This document shows, one piece after another, positions 52,279-61,197 of a DNA stretch of 64,000 nt. The notes under the pieces were generated by a model that was not told the DNA's origin, ran no database searches, and saw nothing but the letters and a program-made list of their open reading frames with translations. A program made the translations under genes and the position numbers. This DNA is from Cognatishimia sp. MH4019 (GTDB lineage: Bacteria > Pseudomonadota > Alphaproteobacteria > Rhodobacterales > Rhodobacteraceae), in the NCBI RefSeq assembly GCF_020177595.1, contig NZ_JAHTBL010000012.1, forward strand, positions 1 through 64,000, given 5' to 3'. Numbering within the stretch: position 1 is the first letter of the stretch; the number at the start of each line of letters is the position of its first letter.

Positions 52279-54576
52279 ATGGAAAAGTTCGGGAAAAGTC
52301 AGCCGGTCAAACGGGTCGAAGACGTTCGGTTTTTGACCGGTGCTGGTCGGTATGTCGACGACATCGCGCCCGCAGGCGCGTTGCACGGCTATGTGCTGCG
52401 TTCGTCCGTGGCGCATGGTGAGATTGTGACGCTGGATGTGGGCGCGGCGCAGGCCTCGGACGGGGTGCATCTGGTTGTGACGGCGGACGATCTGGAAGCT
52501 GCGGGCGTCACCTTGGCGATGGGCGCGACCGTTTTGACAAACCGCGATGGCAGCAAAGCAGCGGCCCCGATGCGGCCCCTTCTGGCCAAAGGGCGCGTGC
52601 GCTTTGTCGGTGAGCCCATCGCGATGATTTTTGCCGAAACACTCGCGCAGGCCAAAGATGCAGCAGAGCTGGTCGAGCTGGATATCGACGATCTGGATGT
52701 GCATGTCACACCTGCGCCGGGCGGCCCGGTGATCCACCCCGAAGCGCCGGAAAATATCGCCTTCGACTGGGGCATCGGGGACGAGGCCGCGACCAAGGCC
52801 GCGTTCGAGGCGGCGGCCAACGTGGTCGAGGTGGAGATCGACGACAACCGGATCATCTGCAACTCGATGGAGCCGCGTGGCTGCTTTGCCGAGATGGAGG
52901 GCGAGCGGCTGCATTTCTGCGTGAACGGGCAGGGTGTCTGGGGGCAGAAGCGGCAGCTCGTGGCGATGCTGGGTCTGGATGAGGAAAACGTGCGCGTCAC
53001 GAACCCCGATGTGGGTGGCGGTTTCGGCATGAAGGCGATGAGCTATCCGGAGTATTTCGTCACCGCCCATGCGACCCGTGTTCTGGGCCGCGCCTGCCGC
53101 TGGATGTCGGAGCGGACGGAGGCGATGCTGAGCGATAATGCGGGCCGCGATCTGGTGACGACCGTGGGTCTGGCGTTTGATGCGGATCACCGGATCATCG
53201 GCTACCGCGTTGAGTCTGTGTGTAATCTTGGCGCCTACAACTCGCAATTCGCGCAGCCGATCCAGACGGAGCTTTTCTCGAAAGTGCTGACGGGGTGCTA
53301 TGACATTCCGGTCGCTTGGCTGGGTGTTAAGGGTATCTACACCAACACCACGCAGGTCGATGCCTATCGCGGCGCGGGCCGTCCCGAGGCGATTTTTGCG
53401 TTGGAGCGCGCGATGGACTATGCAGCGCGCAAACTGGGGGTCGATGCTTGGGAGCTTCGGCGCAAGAACTTCATCCGCGCCGCGCAGATGCCCTATACCA
53501 GCCCGACGGACGTGACCTACGACGTGGGCGATTTTGCCAAGGTTTTGGCGCGGGTCGAAGCGGAAGCGGATCGCGCTGGGTTTTCGGCGCGCAAGGCCGC
53601 GTCGAAAGCGCAAGGCAAACTGCGCGGGCAGGGGCTTTGTTATTATATTGAGAGCATTCTGGGCGATCCGTCTGAGGGAGCCAAGGTTGTCTTTAATGAG
53701 GATGGCACGGCGGATATCTATGTTGGCACCCAGTCAAACGGGCAGGGGCATGAGACGGTGTATGCGCAGTTTTTAAGCGATCAGACCGGCATTCCGGCTG
53801 AGAAAATTACGGTTATTCAGGGGGATAGCGATCTGATTAAGCAGGGTGGCGGCACGGGTGGCTCGCGCTCGGTTACGGTGCAGAACACTGCAACGCTGGC
53901 CACCGTGGACGTCATGATCGCGGCCTTTACCCCTTTTCTGGCGGACGAAATGGACGTGAGCGCCGACCAGATCAGCTTTGATCACGAGACGTTCCGCATC
54001 GAGGGCTCCAACGTCACGCCGACGGTTTTGGAAGTTGCCGAGATGGCTCGCGCCGCGGGGCGCGCCGATCTGCTGACGCATGAAGCCCGCGCCACGCTAG
54101 AGGCGCGCAGCTTTCCCAATGGTGCCCATGTCGCCGAGATCGAGATTGATCCGGACACGGGCGTGGTGGAGATCGTTAAGTATACCGTCACGGATGATTT
54201 CGGAAATCTTATCAATCCCATGCTAGCAGAAGGTCAGGTGCATGGCGGGGTCGTCCAAGGGATCGGCCAAGCGATCACCGAACGCGTGGTTTATGATGAG
54301 GACGGACAATTGCTCACGGCAAGTTTCATGGACTACGGCATGCCGCGCGCGGATGATTGTCCCATGATTGCGTTCTATTCCGAGCCTGTGCCGTCCACCA
54401 ACAATCCGATGGGTATGAAAGGCTGTGGCGAGGCCGGGACGATCGGCGCGCTGGCCGCCGTGGCCAACGCCGTTCTGGACGCGGTCTGGGACGAAGGCAT
54501 CCACAAGATAGATATGCCGTTCACCCCGCAACGGGTCTGGGCACATCTGCAAGAGAGGCCACTTGCGGCTGAGTGA
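52279..54576 (+). CDS. xanthine dehydrogenase-family molybdopterin subunit, form II CoxL-like
   Basis: 765 residues from the ATG at 52279; a longer upstream frame overlaps valS in the opposite direction and is discarded. GGGFGMKAMSYPEY near residue 246, VDAYRGAGRPEA near residue 361 and KGCGEAGTIGA near the C-terminus are molybdenum hydroxylase motifs. AYRGAGR marks form II (putative) rather than AYRCSFR form I CO dehydrogenase. The small Fe-S and FAD subunit genes are not next to it, so its partners lie elsewhere or it uses other electron acceptors. Substrate unknown. Confidence 0.9.
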   Translation: MEKFGKSQPVKRVEDVRFLTGAGRYVDDIAPAGALHGYVLRSSVAHGEIVTLDVGAAQASDGVHLVVTADDLEAAGVTLAMGATVLTNRDGSKAAAPMRPLLAKGRVRFVGEPIAMIFAETLAQAKDAAELVELDIDDLDVHVTPAPGGPVIHPEAPENIAFDWGIGDEAATKAAFEAAANVVEVEIDDNRIICNSMEPRGCFAEMEGERLHFCVNGQGVWGQKRQLVAMLGLDEENVRVTNPDVGGGFGMKAMSYPEYFVTAHATRVLGRACRWMSERTEAMLSDNAGRDLVTTVGLAFDADHRIIGYRVESVCNLGAYNSQFAQPIQTELFSKVLTGCYDIPVAWLGVKGIYTNTTQVDAYRGAGRPEAIFALERAMDYAARKLGVDAWELRRKNFIRAAQMPYTSPTDVTYDVGDFAKVLARVEAEADRAGFSARKAASKAQGKLRGQGLCYYIESILGDPSEGAKVVFNEDGTADIYVGTQSNGQGHETVYAQFLSDQTGIPAEKITVIQGDSDLIKQGGGTGGSRSVTVQNTATLATVDVMIAAFTPFLADEMDVSADQISFDHETFRIEGSNVTPTVLEVAEMARAAGRADLLTHEARATLEARSFPNGAHVAEIEIDPDTGVVEIVKYTVTDDFGNLINPMLAEGQVHGGVVQGIGQAITERVVYDEDGQLLTASFMDYGMPRADDCPMIAFYSEPVPSTNNPMGMKGCGEAGTIGALAAVANAVLDAVWDEGIHKIDMPFTPQRVWAHLQERPLAAE

Positions 54577-55630
54577 ACGCCTCTTTTCCCGCCTTGGCGC
54601 GCTGATCGGGCGGGTCGGGCGACGGACGCACTCACCGGCGGCCCCGGTGCGCGGCCCACTGGTCCATATTATCATTCTGGACGGCACGATGTCGTCGCTT
54701 GAGCCGGGGTTCGAGACGAATGCAGGCTTGGCGCTGAAGCTCTTTCAAGAGGCGGCAAGCCCGGCGGAGGTGTCCCTGTTCTATGAGGCGGGCATCCAGT
54801 GGTCGGACTGGAAAGCCTCGGTCAATGTGATGACGGGGCGTGGAATTAATCGCCAGATCAGAAGGGCTTATGGGTTTCTTGCCTCTCGCTACCGGTCTGG
54901 TGACAAGATCATCCTGATGGGCTATTCACGCGGGGCTTATGCTGTGCGCTCGCTTGCCGGGATCATTGACCGGATCGGATTGCTGACCCCGGAGCACGCG
55001 ACCGTCCGTAACATCCGACAGGCCTATCGCCACTATCAGGATACGCCCGAAAGCGCCGGCGCGCAGATTTTTGCGGAAGCCTTCTGTCACCCATCAGTCG
55101 AGATCGAAGCGGTCGCCGTTTGGGATACGGTCAAGGCGCTTGGCCTGCGGCTGCCGGTGGTGTGGCGCTGGGCGGATGTGCGTCATTCGTTTCACAATCA
55201 CGCACTGGGCGTCTCGATCCGTAACGGGTTTCATGCCCTTGCCTTGGATGAGAACTGGCTCGCATACGAGCCCGTGATGTGGGAATGCCCCGCCGACTGG
55301 CCCGGCCGGATGGAGCAGATGTGGTTCCGAGGTTCCCATGGCGATGTCGGTGGTCAGTTGAACGGTTTCACCGCCGCGCGGCCTTTGGCAAACATCCCGT
55401 TCACATGGTTAATGGAGCAGGTCGAAATGTGCGGCGCACCTCTGCCGCAAGGATGGCGCGCGCGGTTTCCGCAAGACGCCGAGGCCCCTTCGGTGGGCAA
55501 TTGGCGGGGTATGGGAAAACTGTTCTTGTCCCGTCGTCGTCGCGCGGTTGGCGCCTGCCGGTCCGAAGCGATCCATGGTTCGGTTCCGCCGGGGCATGGT
55601 GGGCTAGAGCCAGATCTTACGGTGTCATGA
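54563..55630 (+). CDS. DUF2235 alpha/beta-hydrolase-like protein
   Basis: 355 residues from TTG at 54563, with AGAGG ahead, overlapping the CoxL-like gene by 14 bases; an ATG or GTG further in is possible. HIIILDGTMSSLEPGF starts the domain, FYEAGIQW follows, and the nucleophile motif GYSRGAYAVRSLAGIIDRIG (Ser near residue 117) is the DUF2235 signature. Similar proteins include phospholipases of type VI secretion and sugar-acid esterases; no T6SS genes are nearby. A partner role for the molybdoenzyme is unproven. Confidence 0.85.
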   Translation: MRLSERLFSRLGALIGRVGRRTHSPAAPVRGPLVHIIILDGTMSSLEPGFETNAGLALKLFQEAASPAEVSLFYEAGIQWSDWKASVNVMTGRGINRQIRRAYGFLASRYRSGDKIILMGYSRGAYAVRSLAGIIDRIGLLTPEHATVRNIRQAYRHYQDTPESAGAQIFAEAFCHPSVEIEAVAVWDTVKALGLRLPVVWRWADVRHSFHNHALGVSIRNGFHALALDENWLAYEPVMWECPADWPGRMEQMWFRGSHGDVGGQLNGFTAARPLANIPFTWLMEQVEMCGAPLPQGWRARFPQDAEAPSVGNWRGMGKLFLSRRRRAVGACRSEAIHGSVPPGHGGLEPDLTVS

Positions 55631-56093
55631 TCAGGCAGGTCGTTGTCCCGGTCGCATAGAGCCGATCATCCTGCAAACCGCGAATTTCGCCATGGGCCAC
55701 AGCGGTCGATCTCCCTGCATGATCTATCTGTCCGACGGCTTTGATCGACGTGCCCACCGGGATCGCGCGCGTAATATTTATCTTATATTCCAAGGTTGTA
55801 TAGAAACTGCCCTTCGGCACTTTCGTCATGACGGCGCAGGCCATGCAGCTATCCAGAAGAGTGCCATACCAGCCGCCATGCACACCACCCATCGGATTGG
55901 TGTGATCGAATTTTGGCGTTCCGTGAAAGACGACATGCCCGTCGGAAACCGCATCAATCGTGTAGTTCAAAACGACTGAGATTGGCGGACGTGGCAGCAG
56001 CCCGTCGCGGATGCGCTGCATGAACTCCAGCCCGGACATCGACAGCAATTGCTCGCGCGTGGGGAGGTCGTCTTGGGTCTTGGCGATCAGCAT
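55617..56093 (-). CDS. PaaI-type hotdog thioesterase
   Basis: 158 residues, with AAGGAG ahead of the ATG. The family motif TNPMGGVHGGWYGTLLDSCMACAVMT near residue 75 covers the central helix and active-site region, and VAHGEIRGLQDDRLYATGTTTCLIM closes the fold. It hydrolyses an acyl- or aryl-CoA. Substrate unknown. It ends against the DUF2235 gene, overlapping by 14 bases tail to tail. Confidence 0.88.
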   Translation of the reverse strand: MLIAKTQDDLPTREQLLSMSGLEFMQRIRDGLLPRPPISVVLNYTIDAVSDGHVVFHGTPKFDHTNPMGGVHGGWYGTLLDSCMACAVMTKVPKGSFYTTLEYKINITRAIPVGTSIKAVGQIDHAGRSTAVAHGEIRGLQDDRLYATGTTTCLIMTP

Positions 56094-56144
56094 CAGCGTC
56101 TCCTTTTGGGGACGCTAGCGGGCAAGACGGGGCTTGAAAAGTGG

Positions 56145-57011
56145 TTAAGCGACGTTCTGCAACTGCACACGGGGTGTGACCCCTAGGGCGTGGCAAACAT
56201 CGCGGGTCAGCTCGGGCTTGTTGAGCGTATAGAAATGCAGATCCGACACGCCACCCTCCAACAATTCGGTGCACAACTCGCTGCAGAGCGCGGTTGCCAG
56301 CAGGTCTTCGCGGCCATCGCGTTTCGCCGCAACAAACGCGTCGTCCAGCCAAACGGGAATGTCTGTGCCGCAGGCAGTGGCGAATTTGCGCACGCCGGAC
56401 CAGTTCTCAATGGGCAGAATGCCAGGGATGATCGGGGCGGTAATGCCTGCCTTTTCACAGGCGTCGCGGAAGCGGAAAAACGTCTCTGCTTCAAAGAAAA
56501 ACTGTGTGATGGCGGAATGCGCGCCTGCATCGAGCTTGCGTTTCAACCAGTCGATATCAGCTTTGGCGCTTGTCGCCTCTGGATGCGCTTCGGGATATGC
56601 GCCGACCCGCAAGGTGAATTTGCCAGTGTCCGCCAGCGCTTCGATCAGCTCGCAGCTGTCGTTGAAACCTTCGGGGTGGGGCGTGAACCCATCCTTGCCC
56701 TTGGGGGCATCGCCGCGCAGCGCCACGATCTCGGTTACGCCTGCCGCGGCATATTGATCCGCGATTTCAAGGGTTTCTGCCTTTGTCGCGTCCACGCATG
56801 TCAAATGCGCGGCCACGTTCAGACCGCTGGTCTTGTGGATCGTCGCGACCGCTTCATGGGTCAATGTCCGCGTCGTGCCGCCCGCGCCATAGGTGACCGA
56901 CACAAAGCTCGGATCAAGAGGCGCCAAGGTCTGTACCGTGTCCCAAAGCCGGAACGAGGCTTCCAGCGACTTCGGAGGGAAGAATTCAAAGGACACGGTC
57001 GGCGTTGTCAT
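56145..57011 (-). CDS. metF: 5,10-methylenetetrahydrofolate reductase
   Basis: 288 residues. PTVSFEFFPPKS at the start, SVTYGAGGTTRTLTHE near residue 38, LRGDAP and GAHSAITQFFFE near residue 170 and GILPIENWSGVRKFA are MetF motifs. It makes 5-methyl-THF for methionine synthesis with FAD and NADH. It is divergent from metR, with a consensus MetR box between, and lies next to methylated-glycine dehydrogenases that feed folate-bound one-carbon units. Confidence 0.95.
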   Translation of the reverse strand: MTTPTVSFEFFPPKSLEASFRLWDTVQTLAPLDPSFVSVTYGAGGTTRTLTHEAVATIHKTSGLNVAAHLTCVDATKAETLEIADQYAAAGVTEIVALRGDAPKGKDGFTPHPEGFNDSCELIEALADTGKFTLRVGAYPEAHPEATSAKADIDWLKRKLDAGAHSAITQFFFEAETFFRFRDACEKAGITAPIIPGILPIENWSGVRKFATACGTDIPVWLDDAFVAAKRDGREDLLATALCSELCTELLEGGVSDLHFYTLNKPELTRDVCHALGVTPRVQLQNVA

Positions 57012-57063
57012 GGCGCAAGCTTTCTATTGTCGGGCTTTTGAGGTTGTCTCACATCGCCTGAAG

Positions 57064-57076
57064 TGAAACAATTTCA
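57064..57076. promoter_or_regulatory. MetR-binding site between metF and metR
   Basis: TGAAACAATTTCA fits the known MetR consensus TGAA-N5-TTCA with an A at the centre. It lies 52 bases from the metF start and 32 from the metR start, where both could be regulated. Confidence 0.65.
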
Positions 57077-57108
57077 TAACTCTCAACACGATCATGAGCT
57101 TTGTTCAC

Positions 57109-58014
57109 ATGAATATCGAATTTCGTCATCTCCGCACGGTCAAGGCCATCCATGAAGCCGGAGGTTTGGCGCGGGCGGCGGATGTTTTGAACATCACCCA
57201 ATCGGCGCTGAGCCATCAGATCAAAGGGCTTGAAGATCAGACCGGGGTAGTGCTGTTCATTCGGCGCTCCAAACCGCTGAAACTGTCGGCGGCGGGCATG
57301 AAACTTCTGGCTTTGGCCGAAACCGTTTTGCCGCAAGTCGCTGCTTTGGAACAAGATTTCGAAGGTGTGCAGGACGGGAAGGCGGGGCGATTGCATATCG
57401 CGATTGAGTGCCACGCCTGCTTTGAATGGCTGTTCCCGGTGCTGGAGGAGTTCCGCAAAGGCTGGCCTGATGTGGATGTCGATATCCGCCCCGGCCTTGC
57501 GTTCGATGCTCTTCCCGCGTTGCAGAAGGAGGCCGTCGATCTGGTCGTTTCCTCTGATCCAGAGAGCTTGCCGAATGTCGATTTCACCCCGCTTTTTGAC
57601 TATGATCCGGTCTTTGTGGCGTCCTCAAAGCACCCGTTGGCGCAAAAAGACTTCATCGAGGCGGAGGATTTTCGCGGTGAAACGCTGATCATATATCCGG
57701 TCGACCGCGCGCGGTTGGATATTTTCAGCCAGTTGCTGACGCCGTCGAAGGTCGAGCCAGCATCGGTGCGGCAGGTCGAACTGACTGCTGTGATCCTGCT
57801 GCTGGTTGCGTCGAACCGTGGGGTGTCGGTGCTGCCCGACTGGGTGGTGCGCGAGGTGAAGTATAATTCCGACTATGTGACCCGTCCGATCACCAAAACA
57901 GGGTTAACGCGGCGGCTTTATGCGGCGACGCGCAGTGACGATACGATGAAGCCCTACATGGCGCATCTCATGCGGCTTGCCCGGACGATTCCAATGAAGA
58001 TGCAGCGCAGTTGA
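57109..58014 (+). CDS. metR: LysR-family regulator, MetR-like
   Basis: 301 residues from ATG at 57109; ATG at 57094 is an alternative. MNIEFRHLRTVKAIHEAGGLARAADVLNITQSALSHQIKGLE in outline is the HTH, and IECHACFEWLFPVLEEFRKGWPDVDVDI near residue 95 resembles the homocysteine-sensing start of the MetR effector domain. Divergent from metF with a MetR box between, which supports the name. It probably activates metF and perhaps met genes elsewhere, with homocysteine as coinducer. Confidence 0.85.
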   Translation: MNIEFRHLRTVKAIHEAGGLARAADVLNITQSALSHQIKGLEDQTGVVLFIRRSKPLKLSAAGMKLLALAETVLPQVAALEQDFEGVQDGKAGRLHIAIECHACFEWLFPVLEEFRKGWPDVDVDIRPGLAFDALPALQKEAVDLVVSSDPESLPNVDFTPLFDYDPVFVASSKHPLAQKDFIEAEDFRGETLIIYPVDRARLDIFSQLLTPSKVEPASVRQVELTAVILLLVASNRGVSVLPDWVVREVKYNSDYVTRPITKTGLTRRLYAATRSDDTMKPYMAHLMRLARTIPMKMQRS

Positions 58015-58048
58015 GCGTCATGTGACACAAATCTCTTGACTCGCGGAT

Positions 58049-58081
58049 GAAAAATCGTGTGAAAATTTCGCAAGATTTTTC
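58049..58081. promoter_or_regulatory. promoter/operator of the XRE-cupin gene
   Basis: GAAAAATC (58049-58056) and GATTTTTC (58074-58081) are perfect eight-base arms around 17 bases, with a small GAAAATTTC palindrome (58061-58069) inside. TTGACT at 58036-58041 is a good -35 and the inner part would cover the -10, so binding here would block transcription, most simply by the XRE protein itself. Confidence 0.45.
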
Positions 58082-58093
58082 ATGGAAGCCAAG

Positions 58094-58636
58094 ATGACGA
58101 CAACCTCCCTCGGTGCTGATCTTCGTGCGTTGCGTAAATCGCGGCGGATGACGCTTCAGTCATTGGCAGACGATCTGGGCAAATCTGTTGGTTGGCTCAG
58201 CCAGATTGAACGGGATCTGTCGACGCCCGATCAGACCGATCTGGAGGCCATGGCAGACGCATTGGATGTGTCCAAGGATTTGCTGACAACCCGTCCGGGC
58301 GAAGATGGCGTCGTGGTGCGCGCAGAGGCACGGCGGCCCATTGGCAACCGCGTTTCAGGGTTAACAGAGCACCTTTTGTCCCCCGATCTGACAGACGACT
58401 TTCAAGCCATTCATTCGATCTTTGCGCCCGGTGCCGCGCGCGAGGACAGCGTGCGGCGCGGCACTCAGGAACTTGCCTATATCGTGTCGGGGCAGCTCGA
58501 CGTCTGGCTTGATGGCGAGAGATTTACGCTGTCCCAAGGCGACAGCTTTCGGATGCGCGGCCAGCGGTTTCGCTGGGCCAACCCTTACGAAACACCCGCG
58601 GTCGCGATCTGGATCATCGCGCCGCCTGTCTATTGA
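58094..58636 (+). CDS. XRE-family regulator with C-terminal cupin domain
   Basis: 180 residues from ATG at 58094, which has GGAAG ahead; ATG at 58082 is an in-frame alternative. Residues about 4-60 are the XRE helix-turn-helix (LRALRKSRRMTLQSLADDLGKSVGWLSQIERDLSTP) and about 105-180 a cupin (GTQELAYIVSGQLDVWLDGERFTLSQGDSFRMRGQ). Such proteins sense a small molecule in the cupin and often repress adjacent catabolic genes. It lies 11 bases before the first dehydrogenase gene, so that and the next gene are its likely targets. Confidence 0.9.
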   Translation: MTTTSLGADLRALRKSRRMTLQSLADDLGKSVGWLSQIERDLSTPDQTDLEAMADALDVSKDLLTTRPGEDGVVVRAEARRPIGNRVSGLTEHLLSPDLTDDFQAIHSIFAPGAAREDSVRRGTQELAYIVSGQLDVWLDGERFTLSQGDSFRMRGQRFRWANPYETPAVAIWIIAPPVY

Positions 58637-58647
58637 AAGGTCCCCTG

Positions 58648-61080
58648 ATGAGCGATTTTCCAACAACGGCCCGCGTGGTGGTTATCGGTGGTGGCGTCGT
58701 CGGCGCATCGTGCCTGTATCACCTTGCCGAAGCCGGATGGTCCGACTGTGTTTTGCTGGAGAAAAACGAGCTGACTGCCGGTTCAACATGGCATGCGGCC
58801 GGCAATATCCCAAACTTCTCAGTAAGTTGGGCCGTAATGAACATGCAGCGCTATTCGACGACGCTCTATCGCGAAATTGCGGAAAAGGTCGATTACCCGA
58901 TCAACTACAACGTCACGGGATCGGTCCGTTTGGCCCATTCCAAAGAGCGGATGATGGAGTTTGAGCGCGTCCGTGGCATGGCTGCTGCCCAAGGCTTGCC
59001 GATGGAAATGATGTCGAGCGCCGACCTCAAAGAAGCCTACCCGTTCATGGAGACCCATGACCTCGAAGGGGGGCTTTATGACCGCTATGATGGCGACATG
59101 GACCCGGCACAGATCACGCAAGCCTTTGCGAAAGGCGCGCGCGACAAGGGGGCCAGGATCCTTCGCTTCACGCCGGCCACGGGCATCAGTCGGGATGGTG
59201 ATGAATGGGTTGTGCAAACCGAAAAGGGCGACATCCGCTGTGAGTTTGTGGTTAACGCCGCCGGCTATTACGCGCAACGCGTGTCGGAATGGTTCAAGCC
59301 GTATGGCGGGCGCACGATGCCCATGGCGGTCATGAGCCACCAGTATCTGCTCACCGATGAGATCCCTGAAATCGAGGCTTACACCAAGGAAAAAGGCAGC
59401 AAGCTGCCACTGCTGCGGGACCCCGATATCAGCTATTATCTGCGTCAGGAAAAGACTGGTCTGAACCTTGGCCCGTATGAGCGCAAGTGCAAGGCGCATT
59501 GGCAGACGCCGGACGATCCGATGCCCGAGGATTTCAGCTTCCAGCTTTACCCCGACGATCTGGAGCGGCTTGAGTTCTACATCGAAGACGCGATGGCGCG
59601 GGTGCCGCTTTTGGGTCAAGCAGGCATTAACAAAGTGATTAACGGCCCTATTCCCTACACGCCGGACGGCAACCCATTGATCGGCCCGATGCCGGGCGTT
59701 CCCAACGCATTTGAAGCCTGTGTTTTCACCTTTGGAATTGCCCAAGGGGGCGGCGCTGGCAAGATCCTCTGCGACTGGATCACCGAAGGCCAGACCGAGT
59801 GGGATTGCTGGGGCCTCGACCCGCGCCGCTTCATGGCTTACGCGGATCAGGACTATTCGACCAAGAAGGCGATGGAGGTTTACGGCCACGAATACGCGAT
59901 GCATTTCCCGCATCACGAATGGCCTGCCGCGCGGGACAAAAATGTGTCTCCGGTTCATGCGAAAGTCGTCGAAATGGGCGGCCAGATGGGCGCCTATAAC
60001 GGCTGGGAACGTGCCAATTGGTTTGCCAAAGACGGCGATGATACGTCCGAGGAGGCGACGGAAACCTGGGACCGCGCAGGTCCGTGGGAGCCGCGCGTGC
60101 GCGAAGAGGTGGAAGCCGTTCGCGACGGTGTTGGCGTGCTTGATCTGCCGGGTTTCTCGCGGTTCAAGCTGTATGGTAACGGCGCGGCGGACTGGCTTTT
60201 GGGCAAGATCACCGGCCTTCTGCCAAAGGTCGGTTGCCTAACCTTGGGCTACTTCACCGACACGCGTGGGCGGGTCGTGACCGAAATGTCGATTATCCGT
60301 CACGCAGACGATGAGTTTACACTGATCACTGCAGCGCTTGCGCAGTGGCATGATTTTGAATGGTTGTCGAAAGACCTGCCTGCTGGGCTGAGCCTGACCG
60401 ATCACACAGCGGAATTTTCGACCCTGATTGTGACGGGTCCCAAGGCGCGCGCGCTGTTTGAAAAGATCGCAGAGGCCGACCTGTCACTGCCGTGGCTAAG
60501 CCATCAGACGGGCAAGATTGCCGGGCAGGACGTGTTCCTTGCACGGGTGTCTTTTGCCGGAGAGTTGGGTTGGGAAATCCATGCCAAAATGGCGGATATG
60601 CCCGCGATTTACGACGCGGTTTTGGATGCGGGGGCAGTGCCGTTTGGCATGTTCGCGCTGAATACGATGCGGCTTGAGAAGGGCTACAAGGCTTGGAAAG
60701 TCGATCTTTCGTCGGACTATACGGCGCTGGAATCCGGTCTGGGCCGCTTTGTCAAACTCGACAAAGAGCATGACTTTCCTGGCAAGCAAGCGCTTCAAGC
60801 CAATACGCCGCCGCGCAGGACATCTGTGACGATGACGGTGGAGGCGGGCGATTGGGACGCACCCTATATGGCAAATATCTGGTCTGGTGATCGCGTTGTG
60901 GGCGAGGTTCTAAGCGGGGGCTACGGCTACCGTGTCGATGCTTCAATCGCCTTGGCGATGATTGCGCCAGACGCTGTGAATGACACGCTTGAGGTCGAGA
61001 TTTTCGGACAGAAATTTCCTGCAAATATCAGCGATGTTCCCTGTCTCTGGGATCCCAAGAACGAACGGCTGCGCGCCTGA
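58648..61080 (+). CDS. FAD/GcvT-type dimethylglycine or sarcosine dehydrogenase-like protein (first copy)
   Basis: 810 residues from ATG at 58648. The N-terminal half is a DAO-type flavoprotein (ARVVVIGGGVVGASCLYHLAEAGW), with the covalent-FAD-type segment TAGSTWHAAGNIP near residue 45. The C-terminal half, from about residue 430, is a GcvT-like folate domain (GPKARALFEKIAEADLSLPWL ... SFAGELGWEIHAKM). Family members demethylate dimethylglycine or sarcosine and pass formaldehyde to THF. A paralogous gene follows; both are under the XRE-cupin regulator and beside metF. Confidence 0.9.
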   Translation: MSDFPTTARVVVIGGGVVGASCLYHLAEAGWSDCVLLEKNELTAGSTWHAAGNIPNFSVSWAVMNMQRYSTTLYREIAEKVDYPINYNVTGSVRLAHSKERMMEFERVRGMAAAQGLPMEMMSSADLKEAYPFMETHDLEGGLYDRYDGDMDPAQITQAFAKGARDKGARILRFTPATGISRDGDEWVVQTEKGDIRCEFVVNAAGYYAQRVSEWFKPYGGRTMPMAVMSHQYLLTDEIPEIEAYTKEKGSKLPLLRDPDISYYLRQEKTGLNLGPYERKCKAHWQTPDDPMPEDFSFQLYPDDLERLEFYIEDAMARVPLLGQAGINKVINGPIPYTPDGNPLIGPMPGVPNAFEACVFTFGIAQGGGAGKILCDWITEGQTEWDCWGLDPRRFMAYADQDYSTKKAMEVYGHEYAMHFPHHEWPAARDKNVSPVHAKVVEMGGQMGAYNGWERANWFAKDGDDTSEEATETWDRAGPWEPRVREEVEAVRDGVGVLDLPGFSRFKLYGNGAADWLLGKITGLLPKVGCLTLGYFTDTRGRVVTEMSIIRHADDEFTLITAALAQWHDFEWLSKDLPAGLSLTDHTAEFSTLIVTGPKARALFEKIAEADLSLPWLSHQTGKIAGQDVFLARVSFAGELGWEIHAKMADMPAIYDAVLDAGAVPFGMFALNTMRLEKGYKAWKVDLSSDYTALESGLGRFVKLDKEHDFPGKQALQANTPPRRTSVTMTVEAGDWDAPYMANIWSGDRVVGEVLSGGYGYRVDASIALAMIAPDAVNDTLEVEIFGQKFPANISDVPCLWDPKNERLRA

Positions 61081-61197
61081 TCGCGCAGCTTTTCCTTTGA
61101 TTTTAAGGCGGTAGTCGGATCGAAGTGTCGGGATGCCGTTAACCTACAAAATATGGTAGCGCGCCCCAAAACGCCTGCCGGTTTCGGAGTTCAAAGA

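Noticed and set aside
52255-53613. 452-aa minus-strand frame over the CoxL-like gene
   Set aside because: Arg/His-rich antisense shadow; the sense strand carries clear molybdoenzyme motifs.
58819-59958. 379-aa minus-strand frame over the first dehydrogenase gene
   Set aside because: Antisense shadow of the flavoprotein.
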